In this document: positions 1-6,670 of the stretch, piece by piece | Position numbering within the stretch: position 1 is the first letter of the stretch | Layout of the letters: every line of letters starts with the position of its first letter | NCBI GenBank assembly: GCA_002393095.1 | Contig: DGII01000110.1 | Coordinates: forward strand, 1-7,624 | Origin: Lachnospiraceae bacterium UBA3826 | GTDB lineage: Bacteria > Bacillota > Clostridia > Lachnospirales > Lachnospiraceae | Direction: 5' to 3' | Length of the DNA: 7,624 nucleotides | Position numbers and translations under genes: made by a program | The notes under the pieces: generated by a model | Databases searched by the model: none | Told to the model about the DNA's origin: nothing | Seen by the model: the letters and a program-made list of their open reading frames with translations, nothing else

Positions 1-21
1 GATAATCTCGGTCTGTAATCA

Positions 22-1956
22 TCAATGACCCTGATCTGTATAATGAAGCCTTGTAAATTCCCTGTAATGTCCCGAAGGTATATCAGAATCAACGCTTATC
101 GCATATACGCCAAGCATCGCTCCGGTAAAGCGCTTCCCCGTACTTAAGCCTTCATCGCTTAAGTAATACACATCTTCAAGAGCTTTAAAAAGCTTTCCGT
201 TACAATACATGTTCCTCTTAAGACCTCTTACCTCCATCCTAAGGCTCACAGTATCGGCTTCATCCCCGTCAAGGGCTTGAGCTTCTATAGGTTCACCGGA
301 CAGATATTCCTTATCCTTATCGCCTATGTGCTCCCTTACGCGCAGGTAGCCTCTGCCATTCTGACAGTACACACCGAATGTAAGGAAGGTATTCTCATCA
401 TAATATCCCGTAAGCCCGAACTCCGCGCCGTCTGTCAGCAGCGGATCGATTCGTACATCCGCCGAGAACTCACAGTCAAGGGATGTCTGCCTTCTTAAAA
501 GTATGCTTCTGCATCCTATGGATGTAAGCGGATAAGCCGAGGGCTTAAGACTTACATTGCAGCATTTTCCATCATCGGACAGCTCCACCTTAATATCATC
601 CTTATCATATGTCCTTGGTGTCATATACGCATCCGGAAGTCCGGATGGCAATATCCTAAGCCTGCTTTCCGGTTCATATTCCATATCGGGAAAAGGTTTT
701 CTTCCCAGTACCGATGGTCCCTTGAGAGAATTAACTACCGGCCAGCCATCCTCAGTCCATGTGACCGGATCTATTGCAGTCTCTCTGCCGGTAATACTGT
801 ACTTATCCATATACATCCTGCCGCACAGATACACCATGTACCAGCGTCCGTCGGGAGTGTCCGTAAGATCACCGTGACCGCACCTCTGAAGAGCAGCTTT
901 TTCATCTGTCTGCCTCATGATGGGGTTATAAGGACACGGCTCATAGTCGCCCATAAGTGTCTTCGATCTCTGCACCGTCACCCTGTGTCCCGTGCCTGTG
1001 CCGCCCTCTGCGAGAATAAGATAATAGTATCCATCCCTTTTATACAGATGCGGACCCTCCGGAGCCCTCTTCATATCTCCGTAATACAGAAGCTTCGCTT
1101 CACTTATCTGTCTGGTAGCCGTACTGTCAAGTTCAAGTATCCTTGCCCCTCTGTTAAGGAGCATATATCTCCTGCCGTCATTATCATTGAAGATGGAAGG
1201 ATCTATTCCGTCCTCATCTATATATGCCGGTTCACTGTACGGGCCCTCCGGTCTGTCCGAGGATACGACTATCTGCCTTCTGTATACCGGCGGAACATCA
1301 TTGTACCTTAAGGTGGCGGTTATGTAGAACTTCCCTTCGTAATATGATATATCCGGCGCCCAGTAGCCTCTTCCGCCCTCCAGCTCATCTATAGCGGCCC
1401 ACTTCTTCTCAGTGATGGCATGACCTATGATCTCCCAGTGTATCAGATCCTTAGAATGCGATACCGGTATACACGGGAAGAATATGAAGGAGGAATTGAC
1501 CATATAATAGTCATCTCCCACTCTTACTATTGAAGGGTCAGGGAACATGCCGGTTCTTATCGGATTCTTATAGTAGTCTCTGTAGGAGCCGTATTCCCTC
1601 TCCATATAAGCGCATATCTTACTGCTCCCGTTTTCGATGGCAAGCTCCCAAGGAGTGATCCTGTCCCTGTCACCGGCCATAGGGTCCATACCGCACTTCC
1701 TTATCAGATAATCGAAGCATTCCTCACTGTCCGATAGAGCACAATAATGCAGCACATCCCTTCCCGACTCATCACGCTCGTTAAGGCTTACCCTTGAGTA
1801 CTCCGTCAGATAGCGCAGTATCTTAAGATCACCGCACCTCGCCGCACTAAAAAGGTGCTTCCCCTCTATAATTGCCGGCTGCGTAATGAGCAGCTCCTTC
1901 ACCTTATCAAGCTCATTATTCTCGATATATCCGGTCAGTCTTACACTGTCTTCCAT
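22..1956 (-). CDS. Ankyrin-repeat / GH43 glycosidase fusion (beta-xylosidase or alpha-L-arabinofuranosidase type)
   Basis: A 644-residue protein in three parts. Residues 1-125 form about four ankyrin-like helix pairs (for example FSAARCGDLKILRYL near 36-50 and TPWELAIENGSSK near 101-113). Residues 130-425 are a GH43 five-bladed propeller with the expected acidic triad: base Asp140 in FPDPSIV, pKa-tuning Asp252 in GIDPSIF, and acid Glu300 in APEGPHLY. His361 in CGHGDL fits the conserved metal-site histidine. Residues 445-640 are a beta-rich C-terminal domain resembling the concanavalin-like domain of GH43 beta-xylosidases. There is no signal peptide, so it should act in the cytoplasm, removing xylose or arabinose from imported oligosaccharides. 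The start is supported by AAGGA five bases upstream and overlaps the preceding GH43 gene by 16 bases. Met118, at the domain boundary, has no nearby ribosome binding site, so the ankyrin part is probably translated. The GH43 assignment is firm; substrate and subfamily are not. Confidence 0.9.
   Translation of the reverse strand: MEDSVRLTGYIENNELDKVKELLITQPAIIEGKHLFSAARCGDLKILRYLTEYSRVSLNERDESGRDVLHYCALSDSEECFDYLIRKCGMDPMAGDRDRITPWELAIENGSSKICAYMEREYGSYRDYYKNPIRTGMFPDPSIVRVGDDYYMVNSSFIFFPCIPVSHSKDLIHWEIIGHAITEKKWAAIDELEGGRGYWAPDISYYEGKFYITATLRYNDVPPVYRRQIVVSSDRPEGPYSEPAYIDEDGIDPSIFNDNDGRRYMLLNRGARILELDSTATRQISEAKLLYYGDMKRAPEGPHLYKRDGYYYLILAEGGTGTGHRVTVQRSKTLMGDYEPCPYNPIMRQTDEKAALQRCGHGDLTDTPDGRWYMVYLCGRMYMDKYSITGRETAIDPVTWTEDGWPVVNSLKGPSVLGRKPFPDMEYEPESRLRILPSGLPDAYMTPRTYDKDDIKVELSDDGKCCNVSLKPSAYPLTSIGCRSILLRRQTSLDCEFSADVRIDPLLTDGAEFGLTGYYDENTFLTFGVYCQNGRGYLRVREHIGDKDKEYLSGEPIEAQALDGDEADTVSLRMEVRGLKRNMYCNGKLFKALEDVYYLSDEGLSTGKRFTGAMLGVYAISVDSDIPSGHYREFTRLHYTDQGH
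1582..1956 (-). other. Ankyrin-repeat region (about 4 repeats) at the N-terminus of the GH43 fusion
   Basis: Residues 1-125 of the fusion protein. The pattern is a repeating helix-turn-helix of about 30-34 residues. Repeat 1 (about 5-32) is a degenerate N-cap with NNELDKVKELL. Repeat 2 (about 34-65) has the clear AARCGDLKILRYL core. Repeat 3 (about 66-98) has DVLHYCALSDSEECFDYLI. Repeat 4 (about 99-125) has ITPWELAIENGSSKICAYM. The TPxxLAxxNG and AAxxGDLxxLxxL signatures match the ankyrin consensus. Ankyrin stacks normally bind other proteins; the partner here is unknown. Confidence 0.8.
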
Positions 1957-3824
1957 TCAAATCCTTCCAAAGTGATATAACCGCCTCTTGTGGGAGCTGA
2001 CATTGCATATATCCCTACCTTGGCTCCTACCCATGTATGATCGGACGGAATAAAGCCCTCAGCCTCAGGATAGCTTAATATCTTCTTATCATCCAGCGTA
2101 AAGCTTATAGCCGCCTTAGGTCTGCAATCCTTCACATTGGTAAATCCGATATCATACCTACCGCTCCTGTCGGAAGCTGATCCTTCATCCCTGCAGCTTA
2201 TATTTACGGAGAAGAGTCTGCAATCCTTGAAGGCACCGGTCATAAGGACCTTCCTTGATTCAGATATCTCCTTTCCGTCTGACCGGCTCACACCAAAGCA
2301 AACCTCATAATGTTCACCGTCTGTTCGTCTGTATTCCATGAAGCAATAGCTTCCGCCCATGAATGACACTCCTGCTCTGTCACCTGTGGACATACCCGAT
2401 ACATCCATGACAAAGCTAATATCCGTGTTCCTTCCGTCCAGCTTTCTGGTAAGCATACCGGGAAGCCTCCACAGGACCGCGTTACGTCCCTGCTCATTAA
2501 GGGCCTGCAGCTTAAGCCTGACATCAAGGCTGCTGTCCGTATACCTGTTAGCATTATTAATAAGGTATGTCATGTCCTTAGACAATACCCTGCCATCACC
2601 GTCTGTTATCTCAAAATACTCCTCGGAATGATTGCCAAGCCACTGCAGATCATACCTTGTGGAAAATGGCGTATCCGGATATATGACACTACTGTCAGTA
2701 TCTTCCGTACATGGGCATGGTCTTGCATATTCATACACCGGCTCACCGCATCCGCTACCATCCTTGCAGACGCCTATTACCGGCCAGTCATTATGCCAGC
2801 TCACCGGCTGAAGGTGACATACTCTGCCGTAGGCTCCGAGGTCCTGAAAATGAATGAACCAGTCATCACCCGCACCGTCTGTTACCATTCCACCCTGATG
2901 CGGTCCGTTGATGATGCCCTCTCCCTTGTGCATGACTACCTTGCATTCATAAGGGCCTCTGATATCCTTAGCTCTTAGAGCTAACTGCCACCCCTCCCGT
3001 ACTCCGCCGGCAGGTGCGAGAACATAGAAGAAGTCTCCGCGCTTATACACCTTAGGCCCCTCTATCGTCACCGCAGGTGCCTTATGTTCATCCGGAGTAT
3101 CCATCGCAGCATGGCTGTACCTTAAGGTCTTATTCTCCATCATGCTCTCGTCCGTTATGTTCCCGTCGAAGATAAAGTGATCCTCGGATACCGCCTTAAG
3201 GCCGTCATCGCTAAGCTCCACCATGCCAAGCATACTTTTAAAGCCTATCCTGCTTTTGGCATAGGCATGAATGAGACAGCGGTTACCCTCATCATCCACA
3301 TACGGGCAGGGATCGATAAGACCCTTTCCTTCAAGTACACATACAGGCTTGTCCCATATGATCTCATCATCACCCTTTACTATACTTATACCGTTATTGG
3401 TGACATAGCTTATACGGCTATCAGTGTCATTGCCCGTATCGTTACTGTTATCACCACAGTCATCGCCGCCACCGCTTGTAAGGAGTCGTTCATTCGCTCT
3501 AAGATGCTTCTTAAATCTCCCTCTTATGACGTAGAGCCCTTCATCCGGCATTCCATAGTAGATATAGAACATATCCCCATAGTATCTTATCGCGGGTGCC
3601 CATATTCCCTCGGAATGTCTCGGAATACGATAACCGCTTCCAAGCTCCTTAACGGCATACCCTTCCAGTCTCCAGTTAATAAGATCATTAGAATACAGTA
3701 TCGGAAGCCCCGGCGTGTAATTGAAGCTGCTCGCCGTCATATAATATCCGTTGCCTGCCCTTACAACATCCGGATCTGAATAGTCCGCGAAAATGATCGG
3801 ATTCTTATACATTCCACTCTGCAT
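1941..3824 (-). CDS. GH43 family glycosidase (beta-xylosidase / arabinofuranosidase type) with acidic low-complexity insert
   Basis: A 627-residue GH43 enzyme. The opening block, with ADYSDPDVVRAGNGYYM, is typical of the beta-xylosidase-like GH43 branch (GH43_12-like by memory, not verified). The likely triad is base Asp17 (SDPDV), pKa modulator Asp171 (LIDPCPY) and acid Glu255 (TIEGPKVY). His309 in NGPHQGG fits the metal-site histidine. Residues about 385-627 form a beta-rich C-terminal domain like those of GH43 beta-xylosidases. There is no signal peptide, so it is probably cytoplasmic. Residues about 104-148 hold an unusual insert with a Gly/Asp/Asn/Ser/Thr-rich core. The start at Met1 is chosen because a G8 run sits eight bases upstream; Met5 would be 20 bases from it. 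It lies 21 bases after the esterase gene and overlaps the next GH43 gene, so the three enzyme genes form one unit. The family is firm; the exact sugar removed is unknown. Confidence 0.93.
   Translation of the reverse strand: MQSGMYKNPIIFADYSDPDVVRAGNGYYMTASSFNYTPGLPILYSNDLINWRLEGYAVKELGSGYRIPRHSEGIWAPAIRYYGDMFYIYYGMPDEGLYVIRGRFKKHLRANERLLTSGGGDDCGDNSNDTGNDTDSRISYVTNNGISIVKGDDEIIWDKPVCVLEGKGLIDPCPYVDDEGNRCLIHAYAKSRIGFKSMLGMVELSDDGLKAVSEDHFIFDGNITDESMMENKTLRYSHAAMDTPDEHKAPAVTIEGPKVYKRGDFFYVLAPAGGVREGWQLALRAKDIRGPYECKVVMHKGEGIINGPHQGGMVTDGAGDDWFIHFQDLGAYGRVCHLQPVSWHNDWPVIGVCKDGSGCGEPVYEYARPCPCTEDTDSSVIYPDTPFSTRYDLQWLGNHSEEYFEITDGDGRVLSKDMTYLINNANRYTDSSLDVRLKLQALNEQGRNAVLWRLPGMLTRKLDGRNTDISFVMDVSGMSTGDRAGVSFMGGSYCFMEYRRTDGEHYEVCFGVSRSDGKEISESRKVLMTGAFKDCRLFSVNISCRDEGSASDRSGRYDIGFTNVKDCRPKAAISFTLDDKKILSYPEAEGFIPSDHTWVGAKVGIYAMSAPTRGGYITLEGFEWKTV
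1962..1966 (-). promoter_or_regulatory. Ribosome binding site of the ankyrin-GH43 gene
   Basis: AAGGA on the minus strand, five bases before the ATG at 1956 and inside the last codons of the upstream GH43 gene. It fixes the start so that the ankyrin region is included, and it implies translational coupling with the upstream gene. Confidence 0.65.
3417..3476 (-). other. Asp/Asn/Gly/Ser/Thr low-complexity segment inside the GH43 enzyme
   Basis: Residues 117-136 of the GH43 protein are almost all Gly, Asp, Asn, Ser and Thr, with one Cys (SGGGDDCGDNSN then DTGNDTDS). The coding DNA is built of similar GAT/AAC/AGT/GGC-type codons, which suggests growth by local duplication. The segment lies between the first two propeller blades, where related enzymes have a short turn, and is probably a flexible surface loop. 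Confidence 0.75.
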
Positions 3825-3832
3825 AGCCTATA

Positions 3833-3840
3833 CCCCCCCC
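3833..3840 (-). promoter_or_regulatory. G8 homopolymer serving as ribosome binding site of the first GH43 gene
   Basis: Eight consecutive G residues on the coding strand end eight bases before the ATG at 3824. No other purine-rich Shine-Dalgarno candidate exists between the esterase stop (3846) and this start. The distance is right for a ribosome binding site, but a pure G run is unusual. Its length could vary by replication slippage, which would change start spacing. Confidence 0.55.
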
Positions 3841-3845
3841 GGCAA

Positions 3846-4604
3846 TCACTTATACTCATCAGCCACACCGTCATCGGCTGCATTGGAGGCATATACACTG
3901 TCAAGATCATTGAGCACACTTTTATCTATAAGTGTGTCAAAGGGAGCTCCGTATTCTGCCATTTCTCTTGCCAGCAATTGTCCGAACATCATGGCACCCT
4001 CATATTTAAGGTGTGTATTGTCTGTCGAGAGTCCGGCCGGCAGCCAGAATACTTCACCCGGCTTAACATGCATAAAGTATTTCTTAGTCGGTTCATCCCC
4101 ATGCTCTTCTATGAATTCCCTGCTGACCTTATACATATCTATAAGCGGCGCATTAAATCTCCTTGCCGCCTCATAATATGCCTTCACATACGGAAGGTGA
4201 TCCGACTCCTCAAGATGAACATGGTCATCCTTAAAGTTCCTTCTCTCAAGGGGCGTTATAAGCAAAGGGATAGCTTTCTTATTCCTTGCGACAGATATGA
4301 ATTTGCCGAGGTTGTCGATAAAATCCGTCTCCGGGTCTGTATATCTTGCAAGATCCGTTATCTTCTCATCATTATGTCCGAACTGAATAAAGAGATAATC
4401 TCCCTCTCTTATCTCGTCATATATGACGGCAAGCCTGCCCTGATCTATGAAGCTTTTAGTACTTCTTCCGTTTACGGCATGATCATATATCACCACATCG
4501 AATGCCGTGAATCTGTCGAATGCCTGAGCTATCCCTGTCTGGGGATATTTGTTGGCTTTGTTACATGCATTGGTCGAATCACCGGCCCAAAAGATAATTC
4601 TCAT
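3846..4604 (-). CDS. CE12-type SGNH/GDSL acetylesterase (rhamnogalacturonan/xylan acetylesterase-like)
   Basis: A 252-residue SGNH hydrolase that removes acetyl groups from plant polysaccharide fragments. All four family blocks are present: block I AGDST with nucleophile Ser10, block II NGRSTKSF with Gly46, block III FGHND with Asn78, and block V DNTHLKYEG with Asp195/His198. The stretch NGRSTKSFIDQGRL followed by GHND strongly recalls Bacillus YesT/RhgT rhamnogalacturonan acetylesterases (CE12). There is no signal peptide, so it acts inside the cell. The start at 4604 is chosen because GGTGGTG lies just upstream and block I then begins near residue 5, as in relatives. A GTG at 4613 would add three residues but has no ribosome binding site. 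It follows a terminator and precedes two GH43 genes, suggesting that imported oligosaccharides are deacetylated before trimming. Residues 221-252 are an acidic, probably disordered tail. Xylan and pectin specificity cannot be told apart here. Confidence 0.9.
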   Translation of the reverse strand: MRIIFWAGDSTNACNKANKYPQTGIAQAFDRFTAFDVVIYDHAVNGRSTKSFIDQGRLAVIYDEIREGDYLFIQFGHNDEKITDLARYTDPETDFIDNLGKFISVARNKKAIPLLITPLERRNFKDDHVHLEESDHLPYVKAYYEAARRFNAPLIDMYKVSREFIEEHGDEPTKKYFMHVKPGEVFWLPAGLSTDNTHLKYEGAMMFGQLLAREMAEYGAPFDTLIDKSVLNDLDSVYASNAADDGVADEYK

Positions 4605-4607
4605 ATT

Positions 4608-4614
4608 CACCACC
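4608..4614 (-). promoter_or_regulatory. Ribosome binding site of the acetylesterase gene
   Basis: GGTGGTG on the minus strand ends three bases before the ATG at 4604; its GGTGG core is five bases away. It is weak, but it is the only candidate. It starts only about seven bases after the terminator's U-rich tail, and it argues against the alternative GTG start at 4613, which overlaps it. Confidence 0.5.
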
Positions 4615-4620
4615 GCGTAT

Positions 4621-4660
4621 AATAAAAGAGCCGAAGCCGAACGCCGGCTTCGGCCCTTAT
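4621..4660 (-). terminator. Intrinsic terminator between the permease and esterase genes
   Basis: On the minus strand a perfect 10-bp GC-rich stem (4654-4645 with 4639-4630; arms CGGCTTCGGC and its complement) closes a 5-base loop. It is followed by TCTTTTATT and preceded by AATAAGG. The stem begins about 50 bases after the second permease stop. The form and position fit a Rho-independent terminator for the transporter transcript. In the plus direction the stem is followed by CCTTATTAAA, a poorer tail. Confidence 0.8.
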
Positions 4661-4663
4661 TAA

Positions 4664-4692
4664 ACTATATTGTCCCTATATGTTCGATTAAA
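4664..4692 (-). promoter_or_regulatory. Weak candidate promoter for the enzyme genes
   Basis: On the minus strand TTTAAT (4692-4687) and TATAGT (4669-4664) are separated by 17 bases. The -10 matches the consensus in five of six positions, the -35 in only three. A transcript would start near 4657, right at the terminator stem, so it would carry that hairpin at its 5' end. AT-rich intergenic DNA often gives such matches by chance. Confidence 0.2.
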
Positions 4693-4704
4693 CCGGGATA
4701 ACTC

Positions 4705-5571
4705 TTATTCCTTAACCGCTCCTATATTGACACCCTTAACAAAGTACTTCTGTAAGAAGGGATACAACGCCATGAAAGGAAGTATCGCACATACGATCGC
4801 CGAATAGAATAATGTATTCTGCGATACACTGTATTGCGTCACCGGCGTATCTCCATCCATGACAAGCACTCTCAGTATATACTGGAAGTTGACCTGATCA
4901 CGGTTGGTTATATATATCTGTACCGTTGAATAATCGTTCCATACGGTAACGGCGAACATAAGTCCGATGGATGCAAGTGCCGCCTTGGATAACGGAAGCA
5001 CGATCCTGAAGAATATTCCCATGGGCGAACACCCGTCTATCTTCGCCGCTTCGAATAGCGACCCCGGTATGCCCTCGAAGAAGTTACGCATCAGCACCAG
5101 ATTATATACGTTCATACCGTGTTTTATGACCAGTATCCACATATTATTGACAAGATGTAACTGCTTCATTACCAGATACTCAGGTATCATACCACCGGAG
5201 AATATCATGGTGAAAAGTAAGAAATAAGCCATCCCGTTACGTCCGGGCATATCATACTGTGAAAGTACATAACCTCCCAAGGTTGACATCACAAGTCCAA
5301 GTAATGTACCAAGAATCGTAGTCACTACGGAATTAACAAAGGGTCTGTACAGCTTGGATGTGGATATTATCGCCTTATATCCGTCCAGAGTAGGCTTCTT
5401 GGGCCATAACTGGAACTTATACACACCAACCGAGTTGAACGAATCCGATACCACCTTCCATATGGGGATCAGTATTATAAGTCCGATTATAATGAATACA
5501 AGGTAATTGACAATGTCGAAGACACCTGTTTTGTGCTTACGACCGGCAACATATTCTTTATTCTTAGCCAT
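4705..5571 (-). CDS. CUT1-type carbohydrate ABC transporter permease (LplC/YtcP-like)
   Basis: A 288-residue integral membrane permease that pairs with the upstream permease to form the import channel. Hydrophobic segments lie near 18-39, 78-105, 113-135, 143-163, 196-216 and 256-276, giving six helices. The cytoplasmic EAA loop that contacts the ATPase is at 174-193 (EAAKIDGCSP, then RIVLPLS). The C-terminal KYFVKGVNIGAVKE is a hallmark of the LplC/YtcP group. The length is normal for the family. The start has a near-perfect AAGGAGGT nine bases upstream, overlapping the stop of the other permease. An intrinsic terminator follows the stop by about 50 bases. The substrate cannot be read from the permease; the downstream esterase and GH43 genes point to acetylated hemicellulose or pectin oligosaccharides. 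No ATPase gene is visible. Confidence 0.95.
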   Translation of the reverse strand: MAKNKEYVAGRKHKTGVFDIVNYLVFIIIGLIILIPIWKVVSDSFNSVGVYKFQLWPKKPTLDGYKAIISTSKLYRPFVNSVVTTILGTLLGLVMSTLGGYVLSQYDMPGRNGMAYFLLFTMIFSGGMIPEYLVMKQLHLVNNMWILVIKHGMNVYNLVLMRNFFEGIPGSLFEAAKIDGCSPMGIFFRIVLPLSKAALASIGLMFAVTVWNDYSTVQIYITNRDQVNFQYILRVLVMDGDTPVTQYSVSQNTLFYSAIVCAILPFMALYPFLQKYFVKGVNIGAVKE

Positions 5572-5580
5572 AGCGCAGGT

Positions 5581-5588
5581 ACCTCCTT
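5581..5588 (-). promoter_or_regulatory. Ribosome binding site of the second permease, overlapping the previous stop codon
   Basis: AAGGAGGT on the minus strand, nine bases before the ATG at 5571. Its first two bases are part of the TAA stop of the upstream permease (5589-5587). Ribosomes ending one gene sit on the entry site of the next, which should couple the two permeases and balance their amounts. Confidence 0.9.
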
Positions 5589-6537
5589 ATATTATTCCGC
5601 GTCCGCGGACCTTCTTACTTGCCCAGTTACATATAAGGACAAGGAAGCAACCCACGAGCGACTTGAACAGACCAACGGCTGTAGTATATCCGTAATTGGG
5701 TATGGCAGTCATGAAAGTCTTACGATAGATGAATGTTGATACAACGTCCGATACCGCAAATACTCGGTTATTGTACATAACGAATACCGACTCGAAAAGG
5801 TTAAGGACCTTAGCAAGATTAAGTATCAGCACTATGATTATGGTATTGGCAAGCTCCGGAACCGTTACGAACCATATCTTCTGAAGCCTTGTGGCACCGT
5901 CTATATCCGCTGCTTCATACAGTTCGGGATTGATGCCGGCCAAGGTTGCAAGGAAGATTACGGTACCCCAACCTGTCTCTTTCCATATATTGACCAGATA
6001 GTACACGGGCCGCCACAGATGCAGCTCATGCATAAAGTCTATACTTTCCTTGATCACTCCCCAGCTTTTTAATGTCTCGTTGACAAAACCGGTAGATGAT
6101 GTTGATAAGAAAAGTGTAAAGATAGCAGCCGTAACCGTCCATGACATGAAGTGTGGCAGATAGATCACCGTCTGCAGCACCTTCTTGGCGAAGAGGTTGA
6201 CCATCTCATTGATGAACACGGATACTATAACGGAGGTAAATGTCGTGATCAACAGCTTAGTGACCGACAAAACCAATGTATTGGTGAAGGCCTTCCAGAA
6301 TTCAGCATCCGAGAACATCTTCTGGAAATGCTTAAGGCCGACAAATTCAATTTTCTTAAGTGTGTAATCGTAGAACGAATAACGAACGCCCAGCATGGGC
6401 CAGTAATAAATAATAAGTACATAGATAAAGACAGGCAGGAACATCAGATAGAAGCCTCGATAGTTCCATATTCTCGTCTTTATGGGGCGCTTGTTGATAG
6501 GCTGCCCTGTAGAAGTATATTCTTGCTTTTTACTCAT
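5587..6537 (-). CDS. CUT1-type carbohydrate ABC transporter permease (LplB-like)
   Basis: A 316-residue membrane permease, partner of the LplC-like permease. A basic cytoplasmic N-terminus (KRPIKTRIWNYRG) precedes helix 1 (about 29-47, with WPMLGVRYSFYDY after it). Further helices lie near 86-111, 121-144, 176-200, 230-250 and 282-304. The EAA loop is at about 208-229 (EAADIDGATRLQKIW, then VTVPEL), and the C-terminus ends KKVRGRGII, usual for the LplB group. The start is placed at the second ATG (6537): GGGG lies eight bases before it, but only two bases before the ATG at 6543, too close for efficient initiation. It follows the binding-protein gene after a 170-base gap with two hairpins, and is 15 bases from the next permease. 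Lower expression than the binding protein is likely but inferred. Confidence 0.94.
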   Translation of the reverse strand: MSKKQEYTSTGQPINKRPIKTRIWNYRGFYLMFLPVFIYVLIIYYWPMLGVRYSFYDYTLKKIEFVGLKHFQKMFSDAEFWKAFTNTLVLSVTKLLITTFTSVIVSVFINEMVNLFAKKVLQTVIYLPHFMSWTVTAAIFTLFLSTSSTGFVNETLKSWGVIKESIDFMHELHLWRPVYYLVNIWKETGWGTVIFLATLAGINPELYEAADIDGATRLQKIWFVTVPELANTIIIVLILNLAKVLNLFESVFVMYNNRVFAVSDVVSTFIYRKTFMTAIPNYGYTTAVGLFKSLVGCFLVLICNWASKKVRGRGII

Positions 6538-6545
6538 GCACATTA

Positions 6546-6549
6546 CCCC
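6546..6549 (-). promoter_or_regulatory. Ribosome binding site that decides the LplB-like permease start
   Basis: GGGG on the minus strand. It is eight bases from the ATG at 6537 and two bases from the ATG at 6543, so the downstream ATG is preferred. The protein then begins MSKKQEY rather than MCMSKKQEY. Confidence 0.55.
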
Positions 6550-6616
6550 AATCTTATTAAGTGTCAGTTACTATAACCCTTTTACTTACTTTTTGTTGTC
6601 TGATACCTTTTTGTTC

Positions 6617-6669
6617 TTATAACCTTAGCGTGGGCATCCGCATAGGGCGGATACCCACACAGGTTATAA
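6617..6669 (-). promoter_or_regulatory. Large intercistronic RNA hairpin between binding-protein and permease genes
   Basis: In minus-strand RNA a 9-bp outer stem (TTATAACCT with AGGTTATAA; 6669-6661 and 6625-6617) encloses a small internal loop (2 and 4 bases). An inner 12-bp stem follows (6658-6647 with 6641-6630) with a 5-base loop. One inner pair is G-U in minus-strand RNA and would be a C/A mismatch in plus-strand RNA, so the structure fits the sense transcript. The 3' flank is A-rich (GAACAAAAAGG) with no U-run, so it is not a normal intrinsic terminator. Likely roles are blocking 3' exonucleases or marking a processing site, so that binding-protein mRNA outlasts permease mRNA. Confidence 0.75.
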
Positions 6670-6670
6670 T

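Noticed and set aside
1603..1605. Internal ATG (Met118) as the true start of a GH43-only protein
   Set aside because: No ribosome binding site lies at a usable distance, while the ATG at 1956 has AAGGA five bases upstream and the whole frame is open with ankyrin-like content.
3417..3476. A dockerin-like or EF-hand calcium loop in the Asp/Asn-rich GH43 insert
   Set aside because: The spacing fails: glycine falls at position 7 rather than 6 of the loop and the position-12 glutamate is absent; low complexity explains it better.
3177..3779. A 200-codon open frame on the plus strand
   Set aside because: It lies wholly inside the GH43 gene on the other strand, has no recognisable motif, and is rich in Ile/Tyr/Thr as expected for an antisense frame of this coding sequence.
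4611..4613. GTG start for the acetylesterase
   Set aside because: The upstream bases are the terminator tail with no ribosome binding site, and the GTG overlaps the GGTGGTG that serves the ATG at 4604.
3978..4622. A 214-codon open frame on the plus strand
   Set aside because: It is antisense to the acetylesterase, whose four SGNH blocks are intact, and it shows no domain signature of its own.
6544..6600. A promoter directly upstream of the LplB-like permease
   Set aside because: A TATAGT-like box exists on the minus strand, but no -35-like hexamer lies at proper distance; the upstream bases are A-rich only.
6617..6669. The large hairpin read as an intrinsic terminator of the binding-protein gene
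   Set aside because: The 3' flank in the transcript is A-rich with no U-tract, so a stability or processing element fits better.
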